A stretch of 64,000 nt of DNA. Origin: Echinarachnius parma. Lineage: Eukaryota; Echinodermata; Echinoidea; Clypeasteroida; Echinarachniidae. The position numbers were made by a program, and so were the translations under genes. The notes under the pieces are model-generated. The model had not been told where the DNA came from. It did not search any database and saw nothing but the letters and a program-made list of their open reading frames with translations. The DNA is taken from assembly GCA_037951105.1 (NCBI GenBank), contig JBAMJV010003788.1:186001-250000 (forward strand), in the 5' to 3' direction. Every line of letters starts with the position of its first letter. The first letter of the stretch is position 1. This document shows positions 43,456 to 58,000 of the stretch, piece after piece.

Positions 43456-43548
43456 TGCAATTCCTCTCATCCGTCCCGTCATTACAATTAGCCGTCAAGT
43501 CACACAGAGCGTTAGTGACCTGCGTGTACCCATCGCATATTAATCCAT
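43456..43548 (-). CDS. LDLa exon 4 (last before the 19-kb gap)
   Basis: 93 bp (2+90+1). LICDGYTQVTNALCDLTANC, then NDGTDERNC. Four Cys; the Ca-site acidic pattern (CD, NC, DGTDE) is kept. Acceptor CTACTTTGCAG, donor TGCA|GTTAAG. It is the most diverged of the four and two codons shorter. Confidence 0.82.
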
Positions 43549-46500
43549 CTGCAAAGTAGGATACATTAAATTCAGTACACAAGAAATGGAAGAAAACTAA
43601 TCAATATTTTAACAGTTTTATTGCAATGTATACAGTACGCAAGCAAATTAAATACAATTAATAAACATGAGCACCTTAAAATAGCAAGTTTACATCAAGA
43701 TCGTCATTGATGCTCGACAAACCTGATGGATTTAAAGGGATAGCTGAATTTTAGTTACCAAAACCTGCACCATTACATTAAAAAATGATAGTTATAACTC
43801 CACCATGCTCGAAATGAATACAACATTGTTGATGACTAAGTAAAAAGCCTGTTATCATTTAAAAACAGCCATTAAAACTCAAGAGAGCGCTCTCTAAACC
43901 CTCATCGGCTTCAACCATTTAAAATAAACTATTGTGCATGTAATGTTTTGTTGAAATAGTGATTAGATCAACAACTATTCCAAAACATATTTTGTAAGTG
44001 TTTTAAAATTTGTTTAACAGCTGGTTGAAAATTATCGAATAATTGTAGGGCCCAACAATTTTTACAAATGGTAATGTTTATGGATATTTTAGCCATTTCT
44101 GAACCGATTAAAACAAAAACAAATTGATCTGTCATTACAATTGTATGCTCTTTCGAATTTGACACTCAGTTTTTCATTATCTCACAAACCATTATTTTGT
44201 GTAGCGCCCTCACTAACCATAATATAATGTTTGTACCTGGCTATCTTATATACGATAATTATATTTTAAAGGGACATTCCGCCTTTACAAATCATCTGGA
44301 AAGTTTCCAGTACCCTAGATGGGGATAATATGACACACATGTGAAATTTTAAATTGAAATAACGCTGTATATAATAAAGATTATTTGAAGGAAAAACTAC
44401 CAAGAACAATAGCAAAGATATCCTCTCTTCAATGTACTACATTCCGGCCACTTAATATGTTTAGATGATTTATTGTCAGAATACAACTATCTGGAACTTA
44501 TTCACGAAAAACCTGTGTATGCTACAAAATAACAATCTCACATGAAAAAAGAAGGAATAGATCTCAAGTTTGAAGAATATTTCAGTATTTGATTGATTCT
44601 TCGGTCATTAAGTTGCACACGGCAAACGCAGACAGTTTGGCGTACACTCATAGTCTGTGGAACACTAAACATGTCATGCAGTATAACAAGGGAAGTGGAA
44701 GTCTGTGAAATGAACTTACAGACGCGGGGTTTTGATATAAATGCAATATGCGGACGTGAGGGAAATGGCGTCACTGAGACGGGGTTTGAAAACACCTTTA
44801 TTTATATGTAGAAGTCGTTTTATAAAATGGAATCTTCACAGATAGTCTGGACTATTTTATTCTGATGTTTGCGTGCTAAAATAAACCTCCAAACAATTAA
44901 ACCAGTTGAACAAAAATCGATCTACGTATAGCCCGGTATAGCCGGACTAGGCATTATACTCGGCAGGAAAAATAAGGGAGAGCTTAGCGTAAACTCCCCG
45001 CCGTGACCTCATCGCAAACTAGAACATTCGGCATGCATAACTAGTACAGCATTTGTACCTGACTTTTCAGCTGCGTAGTTATAAATTGTAATGGCGTGAC
45101 ATGATAATCCACCAACCGCGCCATGCCACATCTACTATTTAAGTGGTCTTACGATGGTATACCATTTACAAGCCGACACGCAAAATCAGCTCGGTAACCA
45201 GTGCAGTGTGTACTTAATGCATGTGTGCAAAGCATTTGTTTACGTGGGACTTAATTAGTGCAATGCAGGCTGAACAGTACATTATTGTAATGTGGGCCTC
45301 AGTCTCAGCCCGGCCACGGACCTCCGAGTGGCGCTGCGGAGATATCGATTGGCACCGCGCTACATTAGCCAACGTGGACGAATTTACAGACGGGCAAAGG
45401 ATCATTAATGGGACAATAAAACGCATCGCGTTTGGAGGTTTATAACTAATTATATCATCTGACTTAGTAAAATACGCGTTGGTGATTGGCTAAACACGGT
45501 CACATGACTTGGGTGTCAATTTGGTATGACACTGCACCAGAGAGGTATGACACCTACCCGCGATTCAATCAACATTACACAAAATGTACACATATATCAT
45601 GTAATACCGGTACGTACGGTACCGTATCGTACCGTTATATACCGTACCGTACGATAAACATTCTTCTCGCAGCCTCGCAGGCACCAAAATCAAACGAAAA
45701 TCAGCGATTTCCAGTACAATTTGATCAGATAATTACCTGATTAACACAATCGAAGGAAACAATCAACACATATTTCCGATATAGAAATGCAGTGATCGGA
45801 ACATGTTGAGATTTTAGTGCGGAGAGAGGCAAATTGCGTACGAAAATCGACTGTATTGTGCATTGTGCACAGGCTATGTGTGTTGTGTTGTGTTGCGTGA
45901 TGTGTGTGTGTGAGTGAGTGAGTGAGTGAAAAGCCTAACGTCCACGAAATTAGATTTAGATGATAGTCACAGATCATAGTCAGATAATATAACAGTTGTC
46001 AACTTTCTTGTCGGGAAAATCATGGCATGTTCCAATCCTCGGGATTTTAAATGCTATTTCGGGAAGAAAATAAGTCCCTCGACTATGTCTCGGGACTTAT
46101 AATCTTCCCTCAATAGCATTTAAAACCCTCGGAGTTGAACATTCCGTGATATCACCTCCACCACCAGTTAACAACTGTATAATAACTCCACGTAAAGGAG
46201 GTTTCAAGCCCTATTTTTTGAGGCAAGCTGGTAAATTACATTTTCTTTCATAGAAGCAATTACCTCGCAACTTTTAACATTTGGCTTGCAAAAGGCGGAT
46301 TGTCCCTTTGCCACTTTTGAATTATTCGATGTATTCAAACGTATGGCCACATATTTGTTGCATTGTACAACATTCATATTTCGAAAACAAAATTTGTTGT
46401 GATAATAATTGGCATATATTATAGACACAAACTAATCAATTGACTCTTTATGTCCCCACTTCAAGATTCTTATTTTTTTAATACTAATAGTTAAACATAC

Positions 46501-48994
46501 TGAACATTATTACTTCCGATGTAGCTGTGAAAATCTGACGTAACGTACGTATATTTTATTATGTAACATGTTTATGGCCGTTATTGTTATATCCGTGGTA
46601 ATTTCTATTGTATATCATTGTAATGTCATTTGCTGTCATGTGTTATCGACTTTATACACTTGCTCCTTTATTGAAATTCATCATTAAGTGATAATAAATA
46701 CATGATAATCATATACATTACCTGTAATATTTAACACGCTGATATGAAGACTGAATCCTTGGTATTGATAGGATGAATCGGACCGGAATTCAACAAATAA
46801 ATCACCGGCGTCTAAATATCTGAACACCGAATCTACATTCCCTGAAAAGTTGAATGTTGGCAATAGAGCGCTTAAATCCTCGCCAATGTTCAGAATATCA
46901 GTATGCCAATAATAATAGTAACGTTGCAGGTAAGCGCGCTCGATAGAGATGTTGTAGAAGAGGTCATTAGTTTCTTCACCGGGTGTGTACCGGAATGTCC
47001 AGAGGGCGTACGCATTCGGTGGGTAGTTGGAGGGATAATTGTGTGATGTAAGCTGAACTTCATCACCAAAACCTATCGTAAAATCTGCATCATGAAAATA
47101 GTATTACAAAAAAAAACAGTAAATCAAATCCTGTTTGAGTGAAATATGTTAAAGGGATAGCTGAGTGTTGGTATAAGGGGGAACTTCACGAAATATTTTT
47201 TTGTGAGATAATGCAAAACTGACTATCAAATTTGAAAGAACATACAATTTTAATTAACAGAATAAACTTTATTTGAACAAAATCGGTTCAGAAACGGCTG
47301 AAATATCCATAAACATATTTGTATTCAAACAGTCTTCACCAGGGGATATTTTTACTTTTTAGAAACATTTAAAAAAATGCTTAAAGACTACATGTACTTT
47401 GAAAAAAATCTGAATAGGTTTTTAAAAAGTTGTTGATGATATCTCTATTGAATCAGTATTTTAACAAAACGTTAAATGCACAATTTTGTATGAAAAATGG
47501 CTAAAACCAATTCTTTGTTTAGAGAGTGCCCTCTTGAGTTGTAACGGCTCTTTTTGAATGATAACAGGGCTTTTACTTAGTCATTTGTAATTGTGTATAC
47601 TTTTCGAGCATGGTGAAGTTATAACTATTATTTTGTACTGTAATGTTGCTGGTTTTGGTACCTAAAGTTAAGTTTGACCAATTATACTCAACTATCCCTT
47701 TAAGTAAATGTCAATGTTAGGGATGTTGTAGTTACGTGTGATGACGTGTATGCAATATCACTCCGGGCAAAATTCGTTTTTGGATTGTTAAGGTCATACT
47801 GACATTCAGTGGGAAACAAATAAATAAAACGACATCATAAATAGAACGCCCATATAAAAACCTTGTTTTACGTTATATAATGTTTTTGATATTCAATTAT
47901 TAGATGGAAAGTACAGTTTGGGAGAAATCGAAATTATTGTAGTAATTTAAACTCGTAAGTTATCATTACAAACCCACAGTTATAACTCAATGATCTTTGA
48001 ATGGTAGCAAAAAACGTATAAACGTTTTCATTCAGCAGCCCATAACGCAAGAGGGCGCCCTAAATACACATCACGTTTCAATAGCAACAAATGTGAATAT
48101 AACGTTTGGTTGAAATAATTATTCAATAGAGAGGTCATCAACAAACGTTTAAAACTATTTCGGTATATTTTTTGTTTTAAATGTGTAGAGATTTTACATA
48201 ATTAATTATTATATTACACATATTGAATAAATGCGCCTGTAGGCTACTTCGTGTATACTGTCAAGTAGATGTATGCCTCTGGCTACCTTTCCTCTTGTTA
48301 ACATAATTTGTTGATACCCAGGGGGCAAAACACCATTTTTGTAGGATTTCAGCTTTTGCCTGTTGTAAAAGGTTGGCCACCAGAAATGACTTCTAGGACC
48401 TTCTAGGAACACAACCTAGGTGGACAACCTCGCGAACTAGCTACTGGAAGTCCACAGGATGAGTTTCAAGAAAACTACACCTAATGCACTAAATAGTGTG
48501 ATTTAGCCTTGGGGTCATGTATACGCCAGTCACACATCTTGCACAGTTACACCACAATGCATGGTGATACAAGCTTGTTATATCATGGAGGTCTTTCCTA
48601 GAGTCTTGCCCGTCGTTTGATACCAAATTTGAACATATTGCATCTTCGGTTACTGTGTCACATGCCGTTATAACGTGATGCTTCACACATGGACGTGACA
48701 TTTCGAATACAGCGCTTATGTATAAAATGCCAATAACTATTTAAGAGTTAATAATAGGCTATATTTTGATCTTTAAAAATTTAATTCGATTTGAAATACA
48801 TGTTAAGAGCATTATACAATGACACCAACTATGTAAATTGATAAATCAATACAAAACAAAACCAATAAAAACAAGCAAATACATAAAAATATGAGTTGTC
48901 AATGTATTAATTTGTTTAGATTTCGATAAAATGATACAAAATCCGTCCGAAACTTCGAAACTTTTCATAATTTGAATAAGATACGGAGGAGGTG

Positions 48995-49041
<47 letters not shown>

Positions 49042-52000
49042 GTGTGTTTTTTGTGTATGTGGGGGGGGGGGGATTGGAGGGGGTCACAAGACCATCAGTG
49101 GACTCCGAAAATCATTATAATCGAGGACTACTCACCCAGTATTGATGAAGTGTAACTGAAGGCTTACATGACAAGTTCAACGCAGAGTCTCTAACTAGTT
49201 CATGATCTAAACCCCTCAACAAAAGTTCGGAAACTCAAGTTTGATCGATCATATCTCTCGTATGTTTTAATTAGAATACTCGAAATCGGTGTCGCAATAA
49301 AGCCTCATTATATACCTTTCAAACGGTGCATTATGTGTAGTTATTATGCAATTGGGGCGATTGCAGTAGCCCAGAGAATAGGGGGAGGCAGGAAGTGAAA
49401 TCTCACAAAATGGCCCCAATGCATTCAATTTACGAGTGCATGACTGTGTTGATCAGTTTTCTAAAGGTTAACATTCTATTGAATACTGCCACCCTTTCCA
49501 TTCATCAACATTTTTGAATTGGATACCATTTTAATGGAAATTATCTCTTCATTACGATGGCATATTAATCGTAAGGATTATGCAAATGGAGTGTGGGCAG
49601 CGAACCGGAATATGGAGCGTTTTGAAATGAGTCACTTTTGAGGCTCCCCCACATTCATCTCCCTGCAGCCGCCCTTTACAAAAATCATTATAAATGTCAC
49701 ATTTTCATACAGAAGAGTTGTTGGGCTTTCCGTTGATATCAATTTAAATCATGAATATTTTATTTGAAATGCTAAAAAATCCTCCCAAAAGCTCGAAAAA
49801 AATGCAACGCTCTGATTTTTTGTCAACTCCATATCTTTTTGTCTGATTTCACACTCGACCCATCTCCATATTCCGGTTCGCTGCACACACCCCATTTGCA
49901 TAATCCTTACGATTAATATGCCATCGTAAGGAAGAGATAATTTCCATTAAAATGGTATCAAATTCAACAATTTTGACGAATGGAAAGGGTGGCAGCATTC
50001 AATAAAATGTTAACCTTTAGAAAACTGGTCAACACAGTCTTGCACTCGTAAATTGAATGCATTGGGGCCATTTTGCGAGATTTCACTTCCTGCCTCCCCC
50101 TATTCTCTGGGCTACTGCAATCGCCCCAATTGCATACTCACTACACATAATGCATCGTTTGAAAGGTTTATAATGAGGCTTTATTGTGACACCGATTTCG
50201 AGTATTTTTATTAAAAAATACGAGAGATATGATCGATGAAACTTGAGTTTCCGAACTTTTTTTGAGGGGTTTATGTCATGTCATTGCGGATAATTAGCTG
50301 TAGTCGACATGGTCGAGGTCATGACAGCAGTGGAAACCAAGCCGTACACAGCAACAGCATATTCCTTCAGGAACATATCAGATGCGCAATGTTCCGGTCA
50401 AATAAAACCACATCAATGTGAAAAGGGGGTGTTTGAAGGCACTAAAAGGGTCTTTTTCCAGTGAGAAAAAAAAGGCAAGATGCTCAACATCTTATAATTT
50501 TATACCCTAACAAGAATCTCAAGAAGAAAAAAAGAAAAAACAGCTGCACCAGGCAAGAGCAATGAAGTTCAGCGCATGACACTGATTGTTGCTAGTGGTA
50601 GACAGCTTGATATGTATGACTTCATAAGAAAAGCATGAGTTCAGTGACATATTCCTCCTATTCTGTTCGGGGAACCCGGCAGTATGTGAAGTGGTAGGAA
50701 GACTAGCCTAGTGAGGTTTTACAAAAGGAAACCAACAGGACCAATGTGCCAAACCAAACGTTTCTGATTTGCCTTAGGATAACAGAAAGAACAGCAGTGG
50801 TGCTTTTACAGAGGTGTAACATTTTAAGCAATTCCAAAGCATGGAACCGCCTTATTTATATAGGGACTGTTATTCTGGCATCCTTTAACACATCAACATG
50901 ATATTGTCTTGCCCATACTTGCTGTGTAGTTGACACTAGAAATGCTTTTCCATCATTGAGGGACTATCCAAACTCTGTACATGATGGAATGTTTGGCTTG
51001 GGAATGTGCACATTTTTTGGTTTATCAATGATGGCATGAGAAGCTCGTTTGAGACTAAGGAGAAAAGCGTCCTTGAGGAGATAATCACTATAGCAGCTCA
51101 CTGGGGAAGCTAAACTGGGATGACTAGTGATGTGACGTCAATGGCCGACGTGAAAAGTGAGGTTATTTACAGTGTAGGTGAATGTCCATTATATACAATA
51201 AGAAATGGAGTGTTTGAGTGCAAGTAAAAACCAAGCTCAGATCTACAGCATCCTGGATCCCACCGGAGGCTGCATGCATCTAAGAGCTGGTAGGGCAGCC
51301 TTCTGGAAAGCAGTCACAGATGTTGAGTTGACTGCTATGCTTGGTAGTTGATTCCAGATTCGGATGGATCGTGGGTAGAAGGAGAATTTGTAGGGGTGTA
51401 TTGTGGCTTGTGGTATTGAGTATTTGAGGTTGTGGTCGTTTCTTCCAAAGTACAAGGCTGGTACGATGAGGACTGGAGGTGAGATGCTAACAAGTGCATG
51501 GTGAATTTTGAACAGCACGGTAGTCTGTGCAAGGAGCCGGCGTGTGTGAAGGAGGTCCCAATCAAGTGTAGTTACAAGTGCAGAGGCTGAAGTGCTCCTC
51601 CTGTAGTCTTGATGCACAAAGCGGGCTGCTGCTCTCTGCACTCGCTCTATCCCTTGAATTGAAGTGGAGTTGTACGGGTTCCAAGCTTCGGAGCCATACT
51701 CAAGTTGGGGGCGTACAAGGGCCAGGTATGCCCTGTTCTTCACTTCTTTCGAGCATGGGGACAGGGTTCGCCGCAGCAGTCCTAGGGTTCTGTTGGCCTT
51801 GTGCAGGATGGTCTGGCAGTGAGAAGCCCAACGAAGGTCCTTTGAAACCGTAACTCCTAGGTACTTGTATTGATCTAACCTTGGGATGGTCTCATTGTGC
51901 AGGTAGTACTCATGGATGCTAGGCTTGTGCTTCCTGGAGATGGTGAGGCTAGCAGAGCCACTTGGTGGACCAATCTGCCAAGGTGTGTAGGACTTCTTGT

Positions 52001-55000
52001 AAGATACTGTGGTCGTCTTCGGATGATATGTCACGGTAGATCACACTGTCATCTGCAAACAGGCGCATTCTGGACTGGATGTTTTCAGTGATGTCGTTGA
52101 TGTAAAGCAGGAACAGGGTTGGACCGATAACCGATCCTTGGGGTACACCAGATGTTACTGCCCTCCAAGATGATCTTGATCCATTTACTGTTACTGCTTG
52201 TTGCCTGTTTGAAAGGAGTGCCATTATCCAGCGAGATGTGTCTCCAGTAATACCATAGTGTTGTAGTTTGGTATGAAGATGTTGGTGGGGGACACGATCG
52301 AACGCCTTCCGAAAGTCCAAGAAGACAACATCGGTTTGACCTCTCCTTTGAAGGGTATGTGCCCAGTCGTGTGTAGCTGATATGAGTTGAGTTGTAGTGG
52401 AGAGCTTCTGCCTGAATCCATGCTGTTCATCTATCAGGATGTTGTTAGATGATACATGTTTGGAGATGTGGCTCAGGACAACATGCTCCATCACTTTGCA
52501 ACAGATGCAGGTCAGCGAGATTGGTCTGTAGTTGGAAGGATTGCATTTATCGCCCGACTTGTGGATGTTTGTTACAAAAGCCTGTTTCCATGGTGTAGGG
52601 ACGACACCGGTGTTAAGGCTTTGCTGGAACAAGAAAGCCAAGGCTGGAGCAATCTCGTGGGCGATCAGTTTCAGGAGTCTGGGTGGTAACTCGTCTGGTC
52701 CGCTTGCCTTCACTGGGTTGAGCTGCAATAGTTGCTTCACAATTCCAAGACGATGGACATGAAGATGACCAAAGTTCCCGTAAGGAGAAGGCCCATGCAT
52801 GTGCTCTTGCTGATTTTGTTCCTCAGTGAAGACAGATTGGAAGTACGAGTTCAAACATTCTGCCTTGTCCTTGTCAGAGGCGTACAGCTTGGATTCTTTG
52901 CGTAGAGGAGGAATTCCGATGTTCTCAGAGCGTTTGAGTTTAACGTAAGACCAGAAAGACTTGGGGTTGTCAGTGAGGCTGTTTCCAATCACGTTGTTGA
53001 TGTATTCCTGGTGTGCATGGTTTACTAGTTTGGAAACTTTGTTGCGGTACTGTCTATATGCGTGCCACGATGAGATGCTGGGACGACTTCGTGCTTTTTT
53101 GAAGAGACTGTCCCTCTTCCGCATATGCCTTTTCAAGCTGGGATTAATCCAAGGGAGGTGAAATCTGTTCTTTGTCATTTTAGATGGAACATAATCTAAC
53201 ATGCAGTTGTTGAGAAAATTTGATATATTGGTCCAGTTTTCATTGACAGAGTTGAGTTCTGGGGATGACAGAAGAAAGTTAGTGGTGAACTTGTCGACAG
53301 CATCCTTGAGCCCTTTCTGATCCGCCTTGTGGAACTGGAAGACTTTCCTTGGTGGCTTGGGAGCAGTTCTTGGGTTACCCGAGAAGGTAAATGACACTAT
53401 GTTGTGGTCCGAGATGCCTGGATGGACACATACCTCTGACACCAGTCCAGGATTGGAGGTTATGACGAGATCCTCTTAGGAGGCAGTATCTTCAAGAGAA
53501 TTGACTCGTTGTTCAAGAACGTTTAAGCTCTCAGTTTATCCAGATCGCTATCCTTAAACTGGTCTGCTTTCGTGCTGTACACATCCATTGTGAGTTCTCG
53601 TGTCCGAGTGATAATCTCATTTGTTAAAGCATTGACAAGGGTTTTTTTTCACCAGCAGTGTCGATATGTTCCGATCCTGGGCTGTCCTCACCCACAGCTC
53701 TGAGAGATCAGTGAGATGTGCTTGTGACGTCAGTGTCATTGGCATGAATAACTATACTCTGACGACGCTGTTAACTACTCTGTTGTACAATGTGTAAAGT
53801 AAGACCCTTGTAACAGCCTATTCATGCCTGTTGTGTAGATTTAAGGGCAGGAACCTCCATAGCAGACCCCACTGTGAGAACACCACTTTTTTCTATTGTT
53901 TGAATCCACCACCAATGTACAGATGACTTTGACCAAGCTAAGGTTCAAGCTGTCCATAATCGCACCACTTTTCACAGGGTAAGCTCAAAAGGTTTGTTTT
54001 AGTAGCTTAATATCGTGCAAAACTTATGTGGATCAGGAGCTGCGCTTTTCCCACTGACTTCATAGACTTTGGCTCATTTGGATAGGGCACACCTCTGTTC
54101 CTGTTGAGCAGACTTCAGGCTGGCCTACCTGTATGTAACTACAAATTAAAGTTTCTGATATCAGTACGGAAATGAAATTCTTCCAACAACAGATTTGCGT
54201 GCCATTCAGTGACTGCTTCAAATGCTTCACCTTTATGAGATGGCCAGTGACATATGGCGCACATTGCATCAACAACTGTTCTTTTACAGTTCGGTTGTCA
54301 TTGGCATTGACTACATCCTGACCAAATGTATGGTGTGGGCTGGATGAATGGAGATGCAGCATAGAAGGAGCATGCACTTCAACTCTGTTTGTAGAGATGG
54401 CTGCATTTAGTGTGTTTTTTTTAGATGCTTTTCAAGTTCCGCTTCATGTGGACTTCCAGCAGCTAGCCCAATCACGCTGTGTTTCTAGAAGATCATATGA
54501 GTCATTTATGTGGGCCAGCCTTTAACATGAGCCAACTGTGTTCATGTCTGTTATACCTCCTTTGCAAGTTTCACGATGTATCTCTTTTAGACCTAGAATG
54601 AAACTCGCCCTCAAACGGGTCATGAAAGCCTACAGACACACTTCGTGCAAACTGGGTGGGCAGACCTCGATTATAATTGTTGTTGGAGTCCATGGATGAA
54701 AGCCTGCCCTTTTGAACACCATCTTCCCTCCTCCCGTGTAGCTCATTCAAGGGATAAGCTTAATATGTGATTTTTGTGGATATATTTTGTATCATTTCAT
54801 AAAGTAATTTAAACAAATTATAACATTAACAACTCATATTCTTATGTATTTCATTGTTTTAATTGCTTATGTTTTTTATTGTTCACTAATTTACATACTT
54901 AGTTTCATTATATAATGCTCTAAATAGTTATCTTAAATGTGTATTACGTTTTTAAAGATCGAACCATAGCTTGTTATTCACTTTTAAGATAGTTGCCTTT

Positions 55001-58000
55001 TATTCATATGCGCTGTAAACGAATTTCACGTCCATATGTGACGCATCACGTTGTAACGACGTGTGACACAGTAACCAAAGATGCAATATGCTCAAACTTG
55101 GTATCAAACGATGCGCAGGATTCTAGGAAAGACCTCTATGAAAAAAAGAAGCTGGAATCCGCAGTGCATTGTTGTGTAATTGTTCAAGATGTGTGACTGG
55201 GTATTCATGACCCCTAAGGCTAAAACGCACTATTGTATGCATTAGGTGTGATTTTCTTAAAAACTCATCATGTGGACTTCCAGTAGCTAGTTCGCGAGGT
55301 TGTCCACCTAGGTTGTGATCCTAGAATGTCTTAGAAGCCATTTCTGGTGACCAAACTTTTACAACAGGCAAAAGCTGGTAAACCCCATTTGCCCCCTGGG
55401 TAATCACGATTTCAAACATTCCTTACCATTATTATTAAGACTTTTTAAAAGACAGGTGATGCGTTATTTTAAAAGAGAGGTACTTACTACAGTCCTTTTC
55501 GTCTGTTCCATCGTAGCAGTTGAGTTCATAGTCACAGACAGAACTTCCGTTTATCGCAAATTTACGAGCATCGCACACTAAAGGATCTGCGTGATGTGAA
55601 GAATGAAATAACATATTTACAGTGATTAATAGCATGACATGAGGGTCTGCTTGCTATGCATAATGACCGCTGATCATAATTTGAAAAAAGCTTCATTATT
55701 GATAAGGGTTGCTTTTCATAATTACATGACGGCTCCGCTTTTTATAATACGAAATGAGGGTCGCTCTATTCATATTGAAACAAATGGGTCGATATTATTT
55801 CATGAATAGCGACCCTGATTTTTATGAATTATGAATTATTATGAATATTATCTCTCTTCTTACATTATGAAAAGCCACCTGATTTCGTATTATGAAAAGC
55901 GACCCCTTCTTACATTATGAGTATCAACCCCTCCTTAGGATTATGAATAACTATCCTTTTCTTTTATTATGAACAGCGACCCAGACATTGATTTTTGAAT
56001 ATCCCCCTTATTCATGTCCATGAATAACGACTCTCATTTTGTGTTATAAATAGCGACCTTTATATCGTCGTGCATTTCACGAAGTGACACGAACCGGCAC
56101 ATGCATATGCGTGAATATCGCGCGTGCCGGTTCGTGAAATTTTGACTCGAGCGTCGGTGAGTTTCACGAAGTGACACATACCCCCAAATCGTATCTAATG
56201 GCATATATTGAGTTTTATTCATATTGAACACCTATAATTAATTCATGGCCTACCATTTGGCCAATTTGTAGAATTTAATTCTGCTTAATTAATTGAAAAA
56301 GTAAGGTTATACGCGAACCACATCAGTCGTATCAGATTGCGCATGCGCACATGCGTATGTACTATTGTGCGCGGTACGGTTCGTGAAAGCATCACAAAGA
56401 ATTTCACGAATTGACACATACCCAGAAAATCGTATCAAATATCGTAATATATTAAGTTTCTTTTTAGTTGTATTCAATCTTAGCATCTGTAATTCAGCCA
56501 TAGTCAAACATTCAGCCAATTTGAAGATTTGAATTGTGCTCAAATATTGCAAAAATTAAGTTTATATCCAACGGCACCTACCAAAAAAATCCAACTGGGA
56601 ATTTCACGAAGTGACACATCGCGTGCCAGATCGCGCGTTCGATGTTTTCACCTTTTATCTGTCAGATTATTATTAGACACGACATGAACAAGTGGATTCT
56701 CTTCTTTCTTTTCATGTACAATTCATAATAGTACAATAAGTTGTTCATCACGAATTCGCTGTTTGAAAATTCCGAAATCTTTAATTGCGTTTTATTCAAA
56801 ATGTGGTTTCGTGCTTACGCGCACACATGTGTCACTTCGTGAAATGCGCGATGATATGACTCTCATTGTGAACTATGAATTATGAATTGCTAATGAATCT
56901 AACGCATTATGTATGGATTTATGAACATTCATAACATATTTTCTTATATTTGATCACTAAATTATTAATAATGGATGCCATACAAACCTGTGAAATTATG
57001 CACGGTGACTGTGAGTCTAAAACCCGGATATTCATAACTTGGCCTGGACGAGAATTCGACAAACATGTTCTCAGGTGGAAGAAACAATATCCTGGGACTT
57101 CCATAGACGCGGCCATTGAACACCTGGGAAAGAGACGTATTTGAAGGATCCCATCCCGAACCTACAGCCAACCGATCGTAATAATGAATACGAATATATC
57201 CGAAGGAGATCATGTAGAAAGTGTCGGTTGGGTCTCCGGCAGGGTCATACTGGAATGTCCAAAGTACGTAGGTATTGGGTGGGTAGTTCGATGGGTAACC
57301 ATGAGATGCCACACTGAGCACCTTACCTAAGTCCAGAAGACTTCCTGCAGAACAAAAGAGTACGTGATTGGAAAACACATACAAATTTTAACGAAATTCA
57401 AACAAGTTTGAACAAAAGAAAACTGATTTCAGTGAAGACTCTTCCAAATGTTGAAAAAGGAATGCACCATACCTGCATACAAAGTTCACTTCTCAAATAC
57501 TTTGATTTTAGCGTTATATTATTCTATATTATATCAAAATAATAAATACAGTCCACTCCCAAATATTAACTCCAGTTAACGACCATACATGTCTCATTTT
57601 GTTGTAATGATCACATTATGTTAGTATCGTGTTGTATGTAATTTATTTCCAAAATAGGGGATGAACCAGTCTCCTTAGGAATATGAAAGGGAAAATGGCT
57701 AGAATATAATTTTGTTTTGTTACGCATGACATAATATGTAATGCATATATTACAAATATCTAGTGTATGTAAATCTGTCCGCTACCAGCTACGTAATTTA
57801 GGATTCATCCGTAAATATTTGACATGTTCCTCTACCCAGAAAATTGTCCATGCACTCATTTCCTCTCGTTTAGATTTTGGTAATGCCCTAGTTTATTAGT
57901 TGCCCCAGTCCCAACTTACAAAATTACAGAAAACTACAAAATACAGCAGCCCGCATCGTCACACTCACAAAGAAATTCACTCACATCACCCCTGTACTAC

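Larger units (their letters stand above)
48310..55408. mobile_element. ~7.1 kb region bounded by ~460-bp inverted repeats, with nested insertions
   Basis: 48,310-48,770 and 54,945-55,408 are inverted copies: CCCAGGGGGCAAA, AACCTAGGTGGACAACCTCGCG, TAGCTACTGGAAGTCCAC and GTTTGATACCAAATTTGAACATA on the left each recur inverted on the right. Divergence is roughly 15-20 percent with indels. Inside are a complete foldback element and a broken LINE. The layout suggests an old large DNA transposon or foldback element in the LDLa3-CUB3 intron. I could not recognise its own transposase; the frame at 54,060-54,377 is a weak candidate. Confidence 0.7.

Noticed and set aside
45604-45655. CGTACGGTACC cluster as a regulatory array
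   Set aside because: It looks like low-complexity palindromic drift; spacing is irregular and no gene start is near.
51578-53161. Several + strand frames of 64-91 residues
   Set aside because: They lie antisense to the LINE coding region and show no motif.
54060-54377. 105-residue frame as the transposase of the 7.1 kb element
   Set aside because: No catalytic motif or zinc-finger pattern I can defend; left as unassigned.
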